From JANNNF01 sp963772935 (GTDB taxonomy: Bacteria; Pseudomonadota; Alphaproteobacteria; Rhodobacterales; Rhodobacteraceae), in assembly GCA_963772935.1 (NCBI GenBank), contig CAVYZK010000004.1:310001-374000 (forward strand): a stretch of 64,000 nt of DNA. Direction: 5' to 3'. Shown here in pieces: positions 17,779 through 26,722 of the stretch (position 1 is its first letter; every line of letters starts with the position of its first letter). The notes under the pieces are model-generated. The model saw only the letters and a list, made by a program, of their open reading frames with translations. It was not told the DNA's origin and ran no database searches. Made by a program: the position numbers and the translations under genes.

Positions 17779-17861
17779 CGGCAAATTTACTGTCTGTCAC
17801 CGGGTTGAAACCAGACCGCGCAGCGATTACCTAGCGCCAAACAAACAATCCCGGGACAGTC

Positions 17862-18527
17862 ATGGAAATTTTCACTTACGCGGGCTTTGTCGCCCTGATG
17901 CAGGTTATCGGCATCGACCTTGTGCTGGCAGGCGACAATGCGATTGTCATCGGTCTTGCCGCGGCAGGGTTGCCGAAGGAACAACGCGGCAAGGCGATCC
18001 TTGTCGGGATCATCGCGGCCACCGTGATGCGGATCGGCTTTGCCCTGATCACCACCAAACTTTTGGCGATTGCGGGCCTGTTGCTGGCCGGGGGCATCCT
18101 GCTGCTGTGGGTGTGCTGGAAGATGTGGCGCGAACTGCAACATGACCACGCCGCCGATCAGGCTGCGGAAGAGGCGCTGACCGGGGCTGACCTGAACGCC
18201 GACGGCACGGTTGCAGGCGGCGTCCCGCGCAAGACCTTTGCGCAGGCCGCATGGCAGATCGTGATCGCGGATTTGTCGATGAGCCTTGACAACGTGCTGG
18301 CCGTGGCCGGGGCCGCCAAGGACCACCCGACCGTTCTGATCATCGGGCTGGTGCTGTCGATTGCCCTGATGGGTCTGGCCGCAACCTTCATCGCCCGCCT
18401 GCTGAACAAGCATCGCTGGATCGCCTATGTCGGCCTGCTGATCATCGTCTATGTCGCGCTCAAGATGATGTGGGAAGGCTGGCACGAGGTTGAACCTGCC
18501 TTCATGACCTACATGGGCTGGGCCTGA
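17862..18527 (+). CDS. TerC-family integral membrane protein
   Basis: TerC/YjbE-type membrane protein of 221 residues with about seven helices. The two family hallmarks are present: VLAGDNAIVIGLAAAGLP near residue 22 and DLSMSLDNVLAVAGAA near residue 138, each with the intramembrane aspartate and asparagine thought to handle metal ions. Family members are linked to manganese export and metal loading of exported enzymes. A strong terminator follows directly. Confidence 0.88.
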   Translation: MEIFTYAGFVALMQVIGIDLVLAGDNAIVIGLAAAGLPKEQRGKAILVGIIAATVMRIGFALITTKLLAIAGLLLAGGILLLWVCWKMWRELQHDHAADQAAEEALTGADLNADGTVAGGVPRKTFAQAAWQIVIADLSMSLDNVLAVAGAAKDHPTVLIIGLVLSIALMGLAATFIARLLNKHRWIAYVGLLIIVYVALKMMWEGWHEVEPAFMTYMGWA

Positions 18528-18534
18528 TCTGACG

Positions 18535-18562
18535 AAAAGCCGCCCCTCGGGGCGGCTTTTTT
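18535..18562. terminator. Rho-independent terminator after the TerC gene
   Basis: A perfect 12-bp stem (18535-18546 with 18549-18560), G/C-rich with AAAA/TTTT at its base, a 2-base loop and a T run. The A/T symmetry means it can also stop transcripts from the convergent dadA side. Confidence 0.92.
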
Positions 18563-18565
18563 CAT

Positions 18566-19805
18566 TCAGCCAAAACGGGTGGGCAGATAGGGGCCAAGGT
18601 CGATCCCGACCTTCCGCCCCGCCACCAGATCAGCCACGATCCGCGCCGTCATCGGGGCCAGCGTCAGGCCGATATGGCCGTGACCATAGGCGTGGATCAC
18701 CCCGCGCCCCCCCGCAGATGGCCCGATCACCGGCAGGCTGTCGGGCATCGACGGGCGGAACCCCATCCAGGTGCGGTCCGGTTCGCCCAAGTCAGGAAAG
18801 ATCGCCCGCGCCCCCTGCACCAGCCGGTCGATCCGGTGCGGCGAGGGTGGCGCGGTCAGCCCGCCCAGTTCCACCGTGCCCGCCACCCGCAAGCGTCCCA
18901 GCATGGGACACAGGTAAAACCCGCGCGTCGTGGGGCAGGTGGGGCGGGTCAGGCGCGGCACCTCCATATCCCATTCCGCATGATAGCCGCGTTCAGTATC
19001 CAGCGGCACCCGGTCGCCCGCTTGAATGGCCAACGCCTTGGAGTGCGCCCCCGCCGCGATCACCACTTGGGCTGCGTGCAGGTGCAGGCCCGGCCCTTCG
19101 ACCAGCACGCCGCCCGGTTTGCGGGTCAGACGGTCGGCGCGGGCCGTGATGATCTGCGCGCCCGTGAGCGACTTTGCCAGCAACCCCACCATACGGCCCG
19201 GATCAGACATGAAGGTTGCGTTAGGAAAGAACGCAGCCCCCTCGGCACGGGGCAGGCCCGGTTCCATCGACGCCAGTTCTGCCGGCGTTCAGCAGATCAA
19301 CGCGGACCCCATGGTCCCGCCGCACCGCCATTTCCGCATCCGCCGCACGAAAGGCGGCGGCGGTCTCATAGACATACAGGCACCCGCGCTTCTGCAAGAT
19401 GCCCGCCCCGCCGATCCGGCTGGCCAGATCATCCCACAGCGGGGCCGCATCCGCCATCAGCGCCGCAATCGCCGCCATGTTGCGCCGCGCCGCCCCCGGC
19501 AGCGATTGCCGCGCGAACCGCAGCAGCCAGGGGGCCAGCGTTGGCAAGGCCGCGCGGCGGATCGACAAGGGCGAGTTGCGGTCGAACAGCAAGGACGGCA
19601 GGTTGCGCAGCACATCGGGGGTGCCGACCGGGCTGATCGCGTAATCGGCGATGGTGCCCGCGTTGCCGTAACTGGCCCCCATGCCGGGCGCGCCGGGATC
19701 GACGATCACCACCTGCCGCCCTTCGGCCAGCAGGCGCTCGGCAATCGCGAGGCCCACCACCCCGGCCCCCAGAATGGCAATTTCGGTCGTTATATGCTGT
19801 GCCAT
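18566..19805 (-). pseudogene. dadA: D-amino-acid dehydrogenase-like FAD oxidoreductase (DadA), apparent frameshift
   Basis: DAO-family flavoenzyme of about 412 residues when repaired. The N-terminus has the dinucleotide motif ILGAGVVGLAIAERL and the DadA-typical SYGNAG; the C-terminal half carries GFYLCPML, GFRPSMPDSLPVIG and the closing GHGHIGLTLAPM. The two halves sit in different frames, joined near 19282. Removing one base of the GG there (coding strand) gives NAAELASMEPG, the expected junction. Family enzymes oxidise D-amino acids, or glycine-like substrates in some branches, passing electrons to the membrane. It lies 19 bases downstream of the Fe-dependent alcohol dehydrogenase gene, so it may be the last gene of that operon. 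Confidence 0.78.
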
Positions 19806-19824
19806 CCTGAGGCCGGTGCAGGGG

Positions 19825-20997
19825 TTACATGCAGGCGTCGAACAAGGCGCGGGTGTTCGACTTTGTCATCAAAACCGGGTTGCCGCCACAAGACGGGTCT
19901 TCCAGCGCCATGTCGGTCAGCCGGTCCAGATCGGCGTAAAGCACGCCCATGGCTGACAGATTGGCCGGGATAGCCAGCAGCGCCCGCAGTTCCATCACCT
20001 GATCATGGAAGCCCGCAAAACCGCCCTTGAAACCCAGATAGGCGGCGGCGGCGTTGATGCGGTCCTCAATCTCGACCTTGTTGAAGTCCAGCACCATCGG
20101 CATCACCACGGCATTGGTGGTGCCGTGATGGGTGTTGTAGACCGCGCCAATCGGGTGGCTAAGGCTGTGGATCGCCCCCAAGCCCTTTTGAAACGCCGTG
20201 GCCCCCATGGCGGCGGCGGACATCATATGGGCGCGGGCGTCCAGATCGTTGGGGTCGGCGTAGACCTTTGGCAGGTTTTCAAACACCAGCCGCATCCCTT
20301 CCAAAGCGATGCCTTGGCTCATCGGGTGGTAGAAGGGGCTGGAATAGGCCTCAAGACAATGGGCGAGCGCGTCCATCCCGGTGCCTGCCGTGATGAAACG
20401 CGGCATCCCCACGGTCAGGGCCGGGTCGCAGATGGTGACGACGGGCAGCAGTTTGGGGTGGAAGATGATCTTCTTCTTGTGGGTTTCCGAATTGGTCAAC
20501 ACGCCTGCGCGGCCTACCTCGGACCCGGTGCCAGCGGTGGTCGGCACCGCGATAATCGGGGCGATCTTGGAGGCATCGGCGCGGGTGTACCAGTCGTCGA
20601 TATCCTCCAGATCCCAGACGGACAGGTCTTTGCGTTGATGCGCCATCAGGGCGATCATCTTGCCAAGGTCCAAGGCAGACCCGCCGCCAAAGCACACCAC
20701 GCCATCATGGCCACCGGCCAGATAGACGGCGATGCCAGCCGCCATGTTGATTTCATTCGGGTTGGGGTCCACGTCGGAAAACACCGCACGACCCAGACCT
20801 GCGGCGTCCAGCACGTCCAAGGCTGCGGCGGTGATCGGCAGGCTGGACAGGGCCTTGTCCGTCACCAGCAGTGGCTTTTTCAGGCCAGCGGATTTGCAAT
20901 GGTCGGCCAGTTCCGACACCCGGCCCACGCCGAATTTGATGGCGGTGGGATAAGACCAGTTCCGGTTGGGGACGGAATGAGGGATTGGGTGGGTCAT
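19825..20997 (-). CDS. Iron-containing alcohol dehydrogenase
   Basis: Group III Fe-dependent alcohol dehydrogenase of 390 residues. It has the NAD-binding GGGSALDLGKMIAL, the PTTAGTGSE loop and the metal-site region with several histidines (HCLEAYSS, LGAIHSLSHPIGA, NTHHGTTNA). The start is the ATG at 20995-20997, which overlaps the aldehyde dehydrogenase stop by ATGA. A much longer frame runs through into the aldehyde dehydrogenase, but only because that gene is frameshifted. Next to an aldehyde dehydrogenase and a GS-like ligase, it probably oxidises a glutamylated or free amino-alcohol to an aldehyde. Confidence 0.87.
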   Translation of the reverse strand: MTHPIPHSVPNRNWSYPTAIKFGVGRVSELADHCKSAGLKKPLLVTDKALSSLPITAAALDVLDAAGLGRAVFSDVDPNPNEINMAAGIAVYLAGGHDGVVCFGGGSALDLGKMIALMAHQRKDLSVWDLEDIDDWYTRADASKIAPIIAVPTTAGTGSEVGRAGVLTNSETHKKKIIFHPKLLPVVTICDPALTVGMPRFITAGTGMDALAHCLEAYSSPFYHPMSQGIALEGMRLVFENLPKVYADPNDLDARAHMMSAAAMGATAFQKGLGAIHSLSHPIGAVYNTHHGTTNAVVMPMVLDFNKVEIEDRINAAAAYLGFKGGFAGFHDQVMELRALLAIPANLSAMGVLYADLDRLTDMALEDPSCGGNPVLMTKSNTRALFDACM

Positions 20998-22380
20998 GCA
21001 GACACCTTCTTGAAATGATAGGATTTTGGCCGGGTCACGGAATGGAACCCGAGGTAGGACAGGCTGCCGCCGCGCCCGGTATCCTTGCACCCCGTCCAGC
21101 ACAGGGCAGGGTCCAGATAGTCGGCGCGGTTCATGAACACGGTGCCGGTTTCGATCTGCGCGCCGATTTGGGCGGCGGTTTCGTAGTCTTGCGTCCAGAC
21201 CGATGCGGTCAGGCCATAGGGGCTGTCGTTCATCAGCGCGATGGCCTCGGCGTCGTCCTGTGACCTTCATGATGCCGACCACCGGGCCAAAGGATTCCTC
21301 CATCATCACCCGCATGGAATGGTCCACATTGATCAGGATTTGCGGGGCGAGATAGGCGCCGCCATCATCCGCCGGGAACAGGGCGGGGTCGATCAGGGGG
21401 GTGGCCCCTGCGGCCACAGCCTCGGCAATCTGGCCGCGCACGACGGCGGCGAAACGCTTGTTCGCCATCGGGCCAAGGGTGGTTTCGGCATCGAACGGGT
21501 TGCCGAGTTTCAGGGTTTTCACCCAAGCCACGGCCTTTTCGACAAAGGCGTCATAGAGCGATTCATGCACATAAATCCGCTCGATCCCGCAGCAGCATTG
21601 CCCTGCGTTATACATCGCGCCGTCCATCAGCGTATCAACCGCCGCATCCAGATTGGCATCGGCGCGGACGTATCCGGGGTCTTTGCCGCCCAGCTCCAGC
21701 CCCAAGGCGGTGAAGGTGCCCGCCGCCGCCTTTTCCATCGCCACACCGCCACCGACCGAGCCTGTGAAGTTCACAAAGCCAAAGGACCGCGCGGCGATCA
21801 GCGCCTCGGTGGTCGCATGGTCCAGCACCACGTTCTGGAACACGTCTGCGGGGATGCCCGCCGCATGGAACGCCTCGGCGAGCCGTTCGCCCACCAGCAT
21901 GGTCTGGCTTGCGTGTTTCAGGATCACCGTGTTGCCCGCGATCAGCGCCGGGACCAGCGTGTTGATGGTGGTGAGGTAGGGGTAATTCCACGGGGCTACG
22001 ATGAACACCACGCCCACAGGGTCGCGGTGGAGGGTACGCTGGAATTTGTCCGAATCCTCAACCACGATCGGGGCGAGGGTTTCAGCGGCGATGTCGGACA
22101 TATAATCGGTGCGGGCATTCACGCCGCCAAACTCACCGCCAAAGCGGGTGGGGCGACCCATTTGCCAGGCGGTTTCTTCAACCACGACGTCTTTCATCTC
22201 ATTCAGTTTGGCGACACCGGCCTTGACCAGGGCGATACGGTCGGCAAGCGGACGCGCGGCCCAGGCTTTTTGCGCTGTCTTGGCAGTGGCGACGGCGGCT
22301 TGGGCTGCGGCGAGGGTCAGGGGGGTGCGGGTGGCGTAGATGGAGCCATCGACGGGGGAGATCAGGTTAATCGGGGTCAT
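20994..22380 (-). pseudogene. NAD(P)-dependent aldehyde dehydrogenase, apparent frameshift
   Basis: Aldehyde dehydrogenase superfamily protein, about 461 residues when repaired. Visible are the cofactor segment APWNYPYLTTINTLVPALIAG split around its usual site, VNFTGSVGGG, LELGGKDPGYV with the catalytic glutamate, and the nucleophile region NAGQCCCGIERI. The frame breaks near 21257: deleting one base of the GG (coding strand) restores VTDDAEAIALMNDSPYGLTASVW through to the TGA at 20994-20996. Probably a sequence error. It sits between the GS-like ligase and the Fe-dependent alcohol dehydrogenase in one operon, consistent with oxidising the aldehyde that the latter makes. Confidence 0.8.
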
Positions 22381-22415
22381 ATCGGGTCCGTTTCGATCAT
22401 GTATTGGGTGGGGAA

Positions 22416-22434
22416 GATGGGCAAATTGCCCATC
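22416..22434. repeat. Small extragenic palindrome between ligase and aldehyde dehydrogenase genes
   Basis: The 8-bp arms GATGGGCA and TGCCCATC have a 3-base loop and sit in the 67-base gap between the two genes, followed by CTACG. This style of short palindrome is common between Rhodobacterales genes. It could modulate mRNA stability within the operon. Confidence 0.5.
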
Positions 22435-22447
22435 CTACGCCGAGATT

Positions 22448-23815
22448 TCAGGCGCGTTCCAGCAGGCGTTGCAGCTCAAAATCCGTGACCACGCGGTCGG
22501 TCTCGGTGATTTCCCACTGGGCGGCGTGGTGGTAATGGTCGATCACATCGTCGCCAAAGGCGGCGCGCAGCATGGTGGAGGCGTGCAGCAGATCGGCAGC
22601 CTCGCGCAGATTGCGGGGAATCTCGCGGATGCCGCCAGCGGTGTACATGTCGCCCTTCATCTCGGGTTCCAGTTCCAGCTTGCGCTCAATCCCGTCAAGG
22701 CCCGCCGCCAACAGCGCGGCACAGGCGAGGTAGGGGTTCACGTCAGACCCGGGGATGCGACATTCCACCCGCACGGCCTTGGTATGCTCGCCGCAGACCC
22801 GGAAGCCTGCGGTGCGGTTATCCGCGCTCCACACCGCTTTGGTGGGGGCGAACATGCCGATGGTAAAGCGTTTGTAGCTGTTGACGTAAGGGGCCAGAAA
22901 CACCGTGATGTCGCGCGCATGGGCAAGCTGCCCCGCGATGAAATGCTTCATCAGCGCCGACATGCCATGCGCGTCCTTGTCATCGGCAAAGGCGGCCTTG
23001 CCATCCAGCGTCCACAGTGACTGGTGGATGTGGCTGGAGGAGCCTGCCTTGTTGTGGTGGTATTTCGCCATGAAGGTCACGGATTTGCCCTGTGCATGGG
23101 CGATTTCCTTGACGGCCTGCTTGGTGATCACATGGTTGTCGGCGGTATCCAGCGCGTCGGAATAGCGGTAGTTTACCTCGTGCTGGCCGGCATCCGCCTC
23201 GCCCTTGGTATTTTCCACCGGGATGCCCGCGCCATACAGGCCATTGCGCACGGCCCGCATCAGGCCTTCTTCCTTGGTGGTCTGGAACAGGTGGTAATCC
23301 TCGTTATAGGCCGAGATCGGGGTCAGGGCCGCCAGCCCGCCATCACGCAGGTTTTCATAGGAATTCTCGAAGATGTAGAATTCCAGTTCGGTGGCCATCA
23401 TCGCCTCGAACCCCATGTCACGGGCGCGGGCGACCTGTTTCTTCAGGATGGCGCGGGGCGATACGGCGACTTCCTCATGCGTGTGGTGATCCAGCAGATC
23501 GCCCAACACCAGCGCCGTGCCCGGCAGCCATGGCAGCGGGCGCAGGGTCGCCATGTCGGGGCGCAGGACATAATCGCCATAGCCGGATTCCCAGCCTGCG
23601 GATTTATAGCCCTGAACGGTGGTCATCTCCATATCCACGGCCAGCAGATAGTTGCAGCAATGGGTTTCCTTGTAGCCGCTATCCACAAAGAATGCGGCGT
23701 GGAACCGCTTGCCCATCAGGCGGCCCTGCATGTCGATGGCGGCGACCAGAACAGTGTCAATCGTGCCATCGGCGACGGCGTTTTTCAGGGCGGCGAAGGT
23801 CATATTTCCGGGCAT
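22448..23815 (-). CDS. Glutamine synthetase-family gamma-glutamyl-amine ligase
   Basis: Ligase of 455 residues with a GS-type catalytic barrel. Metal and substrate residues are recognisable in ATELEFYIFE, GEADAGQHEVNY, SSSHIHQSLW and RVECRIPGSDVNPYL. It lacks the adenylylation-tyrosine context of GlnA and belongs to the amine-ligating branch (PuuA, GlnA4, IpuC kinds). It heads an operon with the aldehyde dehydrogenase, Fe-alcohol dehydrogenase and DadA-like genes. An ATTTGATCATAT near-palindrome lies about 160 bases upstream. The cluster suggests that an amine or amino-alcohol is first captured as its gamma-glutamyl amide. The exact amine is unknown. Confidence 0.82.
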   Translation of the reverse strand: MPGNMTFAALKNAVADGTIDTVLVAAIDMQGRLMGKRFHAAFFVDSGYKETHCCNYLLAVDMEMTTVQGYKSAGWESGYGDYVLRPDMATLRPLPWLPGTALVLGDLLDHHTHEEVAVSPRAILKKQVARARDMGFEAMMATELEFYIFENSYENLRDGGLAALTPISAYNEDYHLFQTTKEEGLMRAVRNGLYGAGIPVENTKGEADAGQHEVNYRYSDALDTADNHVITKQAVKEIAHAQGKSVTFMAKYHHNKAGSSSHIHQSLWTLDGKAAFADDKDAHGMSALMKHFIAGQLAHARDITVFLAPYVNSYKRFTIGMFAPTKAVWSADNRTAGFRVCGEHTKAVRVECRIPGSDVNPYLACAALLAAGLDGIERKLELEPEMKGDMYTAGGIREIPRNLREAADLLHASTMLRAAFGDDVIDHYHHAAQWEITETDRVVTDFELQRLLERA

Positions 23816-23975
23816 GTGGTGCCTTTCGGTTCAAAATTCGGGGGAAGGGGTTGGCGGCGGTTTTACTGCACCCTGCACCCGTCTGCGCCACCAAATTCAG
23901 GCTTGCGCGGCCAGCAATCGGCACCGTTGGTTTGTGGCTTTGGCGCACGCGGCATGGATGGTTTCCCGATGTGAT

Positions 23976-23989
23976 TAATTTGATCATAT
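23976..23989. promoter_or_regulatory. Near-palindromic operator TAATTTGATCATAT
   Basis: Agrees at 13 of 14 positions with the site at 7993-8006 upstream of the aminotransferase/GS-like operon. Placed about 160 bases before the second GS-like ligase gene, it is a candidate common operator for the two glutamylation operons. Confidence 0.5.
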
Positions 23990-24026
23990 CTTGGGTGCAG
24001 GTCGCGCGCAACGGGGTGGGGCGGGG

Positions 24027-24791
24027 TCATAGGCTCAGACCTTTCAGGGCCGTCAGCAGCACCGGGGCGAGGGTTGCGGCCATGGCGTCTTGCTGTGCCG
24101 GGGTGGTGATCAGGTCGTTGCGGACCTCCAGCATCGCATTGGGCAGGGCGTAGGGGGTGGCGTGAAGGCGCAGGGTGTGGGTCACGTCATCGGCGGCAGA
24201 ATAGGGTTCGTTCAGGGCACAGTGCAGGGGGGTGCGGGCACGGGCTTCCGCCACAATTGCGGTGGCAAGGGTGGGGTCGGCATCGTGGATCACGCCAAAT
24301 TCGACCGCTCGGGGTTTGCCGAAATACACGGACGTAAAGCTGTGGATGGTGATCACTACAGGGGCAATCCCCCGTGCCAGATGCTGCATCAACACCTCGT
24401 GCAACCCGTGGTGAAACGGCAGATACACGGCCTCTACCCGCGCAGCACGGTCCTGCGCGGTCAGGGCCTGGTTGCCCGGCACATCGTGGACTTCGGACCG
24501 CGCGGGCATGGCCCCTGGCTGATGTGGCGCGCGGTTCAGGTCATAGATCAACCGACTGACGGGGGCATGCACCAGCGTGGCATTCATCCGTTGCGCAAGG
24601 CCGCGGGCAAGACCAAGCGCGCCGATGTCCCATGCGATATGGGCCTGCTGCTGATCAGGTGTCAGACCAAGCGTACCCCATGGGCCGGGAAAGGCGTTTG
24701 AGGCATGTTCACAGACCAGAACCACGCGACTTGGCGATAACGCCCCCTCTATCACGGGGGCAAAGCGATGTGATGTGGTGTCGGTCATCAA
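24027..24791 (-). CDS. N-formylglutamate amidohydrolase family protein
   Basis: Zinc-dependent N-formylglutamate amidohydrolase (FGase) family protein of 254 residues. It has the family's VLVCEHASNAFP opening, the arginine-bearing VSRLIYDLNR, and a VITIHSFTSVYFGK block with a probable zinc histidine. The classical member HutG releases formate from N-formylglutamate, but no histidine-utilisation gene is near. Its place 211 bases upstream of the GS-like ligase suggests it may instead hydrolyse a glutamyl conjugate made by the neighbouring pathway. That is inference. A second ATG at residue 2 is an alternative start. Confidence 0.82.
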   Translation of the reverse strand: MMTDTTSHRFAPVIEGALSPSRVVLVCEHASNAFPGPWGTLGLTPDQQQAHIAWDIGALGLARGLAQRMNATLVHAPVSRLIYDLNRAPHQPGAMPARSEVHDVPGNQALTAQDRAARVEAVYLPFHHGLHEVLMQHLARGIAPVVITIHSFTSVYFGKPRAVEFGVIHDADPTLATAIVAEARARTPLHCALNEPYSAADDVTHTLRLHATPYALPNAMLEVRNDLITTPAQQDAMAATLAPVLLTALKGLSL

Positions 24792-24921
24792 GGTGCGGCA
24801 TCCCGTTTGTGGCGCAAGGCTGGTCCGGCCTGCGACCGTCTGTCAAGAATATTTCACTCGCATTTTCGTTGTTACAATGTTTTCTGAATGAGGTGCAGGG
24901 GGCGGTGCAATCGGGGGCGGG

Positions 24922-25791
24922 ATGGACAGTCGCATGAGCATGGAAAACACGATGCGCAGCGCCTTGCCCGGGCTGACGCGAGCCGAACGCCAGCTTGCGA
25001 CCTATATCCTGCGGCACTATCCGGTGGCGGCCTTGGGGTCGATCACGGCATTGGCGAAGGCCGCAGAGGTGTCAACGCCCACCGTCGTGCGGCTCGTGCA
25101 AAAGCTGGGCTATAAGGGCTATCCCGATTATCAGGCGTCCTTGCGCGGCGAGGTGGAGGCGATGCTGGTGTCCCCGCTGGCCAAGCATGACCGCTGGACC
25201 GGGGGCGTGCCGGATACCCATATCCTGAACCGCTTTGCCGATGCGGTGGTGGCCAATCTGCAAGCCACGCTGCACCAGATTGACCATGCGCAATTTGACG
25301 CTGTGGCGGCATTGCTGGCGGACCCCGCCCGCGCGGTGTTTGCAATGGGTGGGCGGATCACCCATGCGATGGCGGATTATTTCGTCACCCTGATGACCGC
25401 TGTTCGCCCCGATGTGACGCTGTTGTCCGATATGTCCAATTCATGGCCCTCGGCTTTGCTGGAAATGCAGGCGGGGGATGTGCTTCTGGTGTTCGATATT
25501 CGCAGGTACGAAAACTCGGTCCTGCAACTGGTTGATCTGGCGGTGGAACAGGGGGCCTGCGTGGTGCTGATCACTGACCCTTGGGTATCGCCCGCCGCCG
25601 CCCAGGCGCAGCACACGCTGGCCTGCCATATCGAGGCCCCATCGGCGTGGGACAGCACGGTGTCGATCATGGTGCTGGTTGAGACGCTGCTGGCGGCAGT
25701 GCAGGATCTGACCTGGGATGTGACGGAAGGCCGCCTGAAACGGCTGGAGACGCTGTATGACAGATCGCGGTTTTTCCGTCGGACGCGGTAG
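24922..25791 (+). CDS. RpiR/MurR-family transcriptional regulator
   Basis: RpiR-type regulator of 289 residues. The N-terminal helix-turn-helix is at about residues 35-60 (LGSITALAKAAEVSTPTVVRL), followed by a SIS sugar-isomerase-like domain with the GGRITHAMADYF and DVLLVFDIRRYENSV stretches. It is divergent from the amidohydrolase gene, with about 130 bases between, and is the obvious candidate regulator of the glutamylation cluster. The ligand is unknown. Start taken at the first ATG, although in-frame ATGs follow at residues 5 and 7. Confidence 0.87.
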   Translation: MDSRMSMENTMRSALPGLTRAERQLATYILRHYPVAALGSITALAKAAEVSTPTVVRLVQKLGYKGYPDYQASLRGEVEAMLVSPLAKHDRWTGGVPDTHILNRFADAVVANLQATLHQIDHAQFDAVAALLADPARAVFAMGGRITHAMADYFVTLMTAVRPDVTLLSDMSNSWPSALLEMQAGDVLLVFDIRRYENSVLQLVDLAVEQGACVVLITDPWVSPAAAQAQHTLACHIEAPSAWDSTVSIMVLVETLLAAVQDLTWDVTEGRLKRLETLYDRSRFFRRTR

Positions 25792-25837
25792 GGCAGTTTT
25801 GCCCGGCACAAGGCTCGTCAGAACTGGATGCACCGTC

Positions 25838-26061
25838 GTTGACCCAACCTTTCTTCAGCCGGACTCAAGCGCTGCGCGCGCCGGGCAATGCCCCACTGCC
25901 CGGCAGGCGTTTGCCTTGGCAAATGCTGAGAAGGGGCCGCCCCCTCGGACGGGCATTCTGCAACTTTACCAGCAGAAATCCCGTGGGATGGGTTGAGCCA
26001 TAAACCGCGTGGAACTGATGGTGCTTGCCCACCCGGCGGTCGGGCATCGCCCTCTCGTCGT
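25838..26061. repeat. Intergenic repeat, copy A
   Basis: About 220 bases that align closely with 39600-39783, sharing blocks such as CGCGCCGGGCAATGCCC, GGGCATTCTGCAAC and TGCCCACCCGGCGGT. Copy A carries about 40 extra bases. Both copies lie after the 3' end of a plus-strand gene and before that of a minus-strand gene. The minus strand of each has an open frame with related peptides (RRVGK, then LLVxLQNARPRGR). The two-copy structure is clear; whether it encodes a small protein is not. It fills most of the 325-base gap after the RpiR gene. Confidence 0.7.
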
Positions 26062-26116
26062 GCAGGTTGAAAGACACGGCGGAAACCGGGCCAGTTCGAT
26101 GAATTGCCATCCTGCC

Positions 26117-26626
26117 TTAGAAATCTGTCTCGATATGGGCGAGCGTCACGATCTGGCCGCCTCCGGCCCCCAACGTGACCCGGTAGACCACCTTGCAGAA
26201 GAACAACGGCATCGTCAGCGCCCGGTATCTGCCGCCTTTTCCCAATTCGGCCAATTGAAACGACCCCGGTGGCGCCTTGTGGCAGGCAATGCTGAAACTG
26301 TAATTTCCCGCAGCTTTGCCTGCGGCATCCTGAAGGATCAGCGCTTCAAGATAGGCCCGCAAGAACACTGTGCTGTACGGGACACCGCCCCCCCGCGCAT
26401 TGCCTGCGTCAGAGGCAGATGTTGCTGTCATCACGGCAACCGTGTGCTTTGCCGCAAAATTGTGGGCATAGGCGATGACCGCACCGGGTGGTGCGGCTGC
26501 GGGGGCCGGTGCAGGGGCCGCGGGCGGCAGTGGTGCAATTTGTGCGGGCGGGACAATCACCGGGGCGGGTCCGGGCACGGGCAAGCCCATAGGAACAAAA
26601 GCAGCGGCATTCGGGTTAAAGACCAT
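26117..26626 (-). CDS. Hypothetical protein with Pro/Ala-rich N-terminus
   Basis: Protein of 169 residues. Residues 1-50 are rich in proline and alanine (PLPPAAPAPAPAAAPP), followed by a compact domain with no motif I recognise. There is no signal peptide or membrane helix. Codon use fits the rest of the window. It lies alone between copy A of the intergenic repeat and the DMT transporter. Confidence 0.62.
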   Translation of the reverse strand: MVFNPNAAAFVPMGLPVPGPAPVIVPPAQIAPLPPAAPAPAPAAAPPGAVIAYAHNFAAKHTVAVMTATSASDAGNARGGGVPYSTVFLRAYLEALILQDAAGKAAGNYSFSIACHKAPPGSFQLAELGKGGRYRALTMPLFFCKVVYRVTLGAGGGQIVTLAHIETDF

Positions 26627-26722
26627 GCGTCACCTCAATTGCGGACCTGTCCACGACCAGTCGGAGTGTTATCGCCCGGTCCTGATCCGACAAGGATTCT
26701 TTGCAGCCCAGTCGTCGGGCGG

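Noticed and set aside
15178..17784. A minus-strand open frame of 868 codons
   Set aside because: Only the last 190 codons, starting with a signal peptide, are a gene. The rest is antisense to the hydroxyacid dehydrogenase and the following gene.
19825..22380. A bifunctional aldehyde-alcohol dehydrogenase (AdhE-like) fusion of 851 codons
   Set aside because: The aldehyde dehydrogenase C-terminus continues in another frame to its own stop at 20994, and the alcohol dehydrogenase has its own ATG. The fusion is produced by a frameshift.
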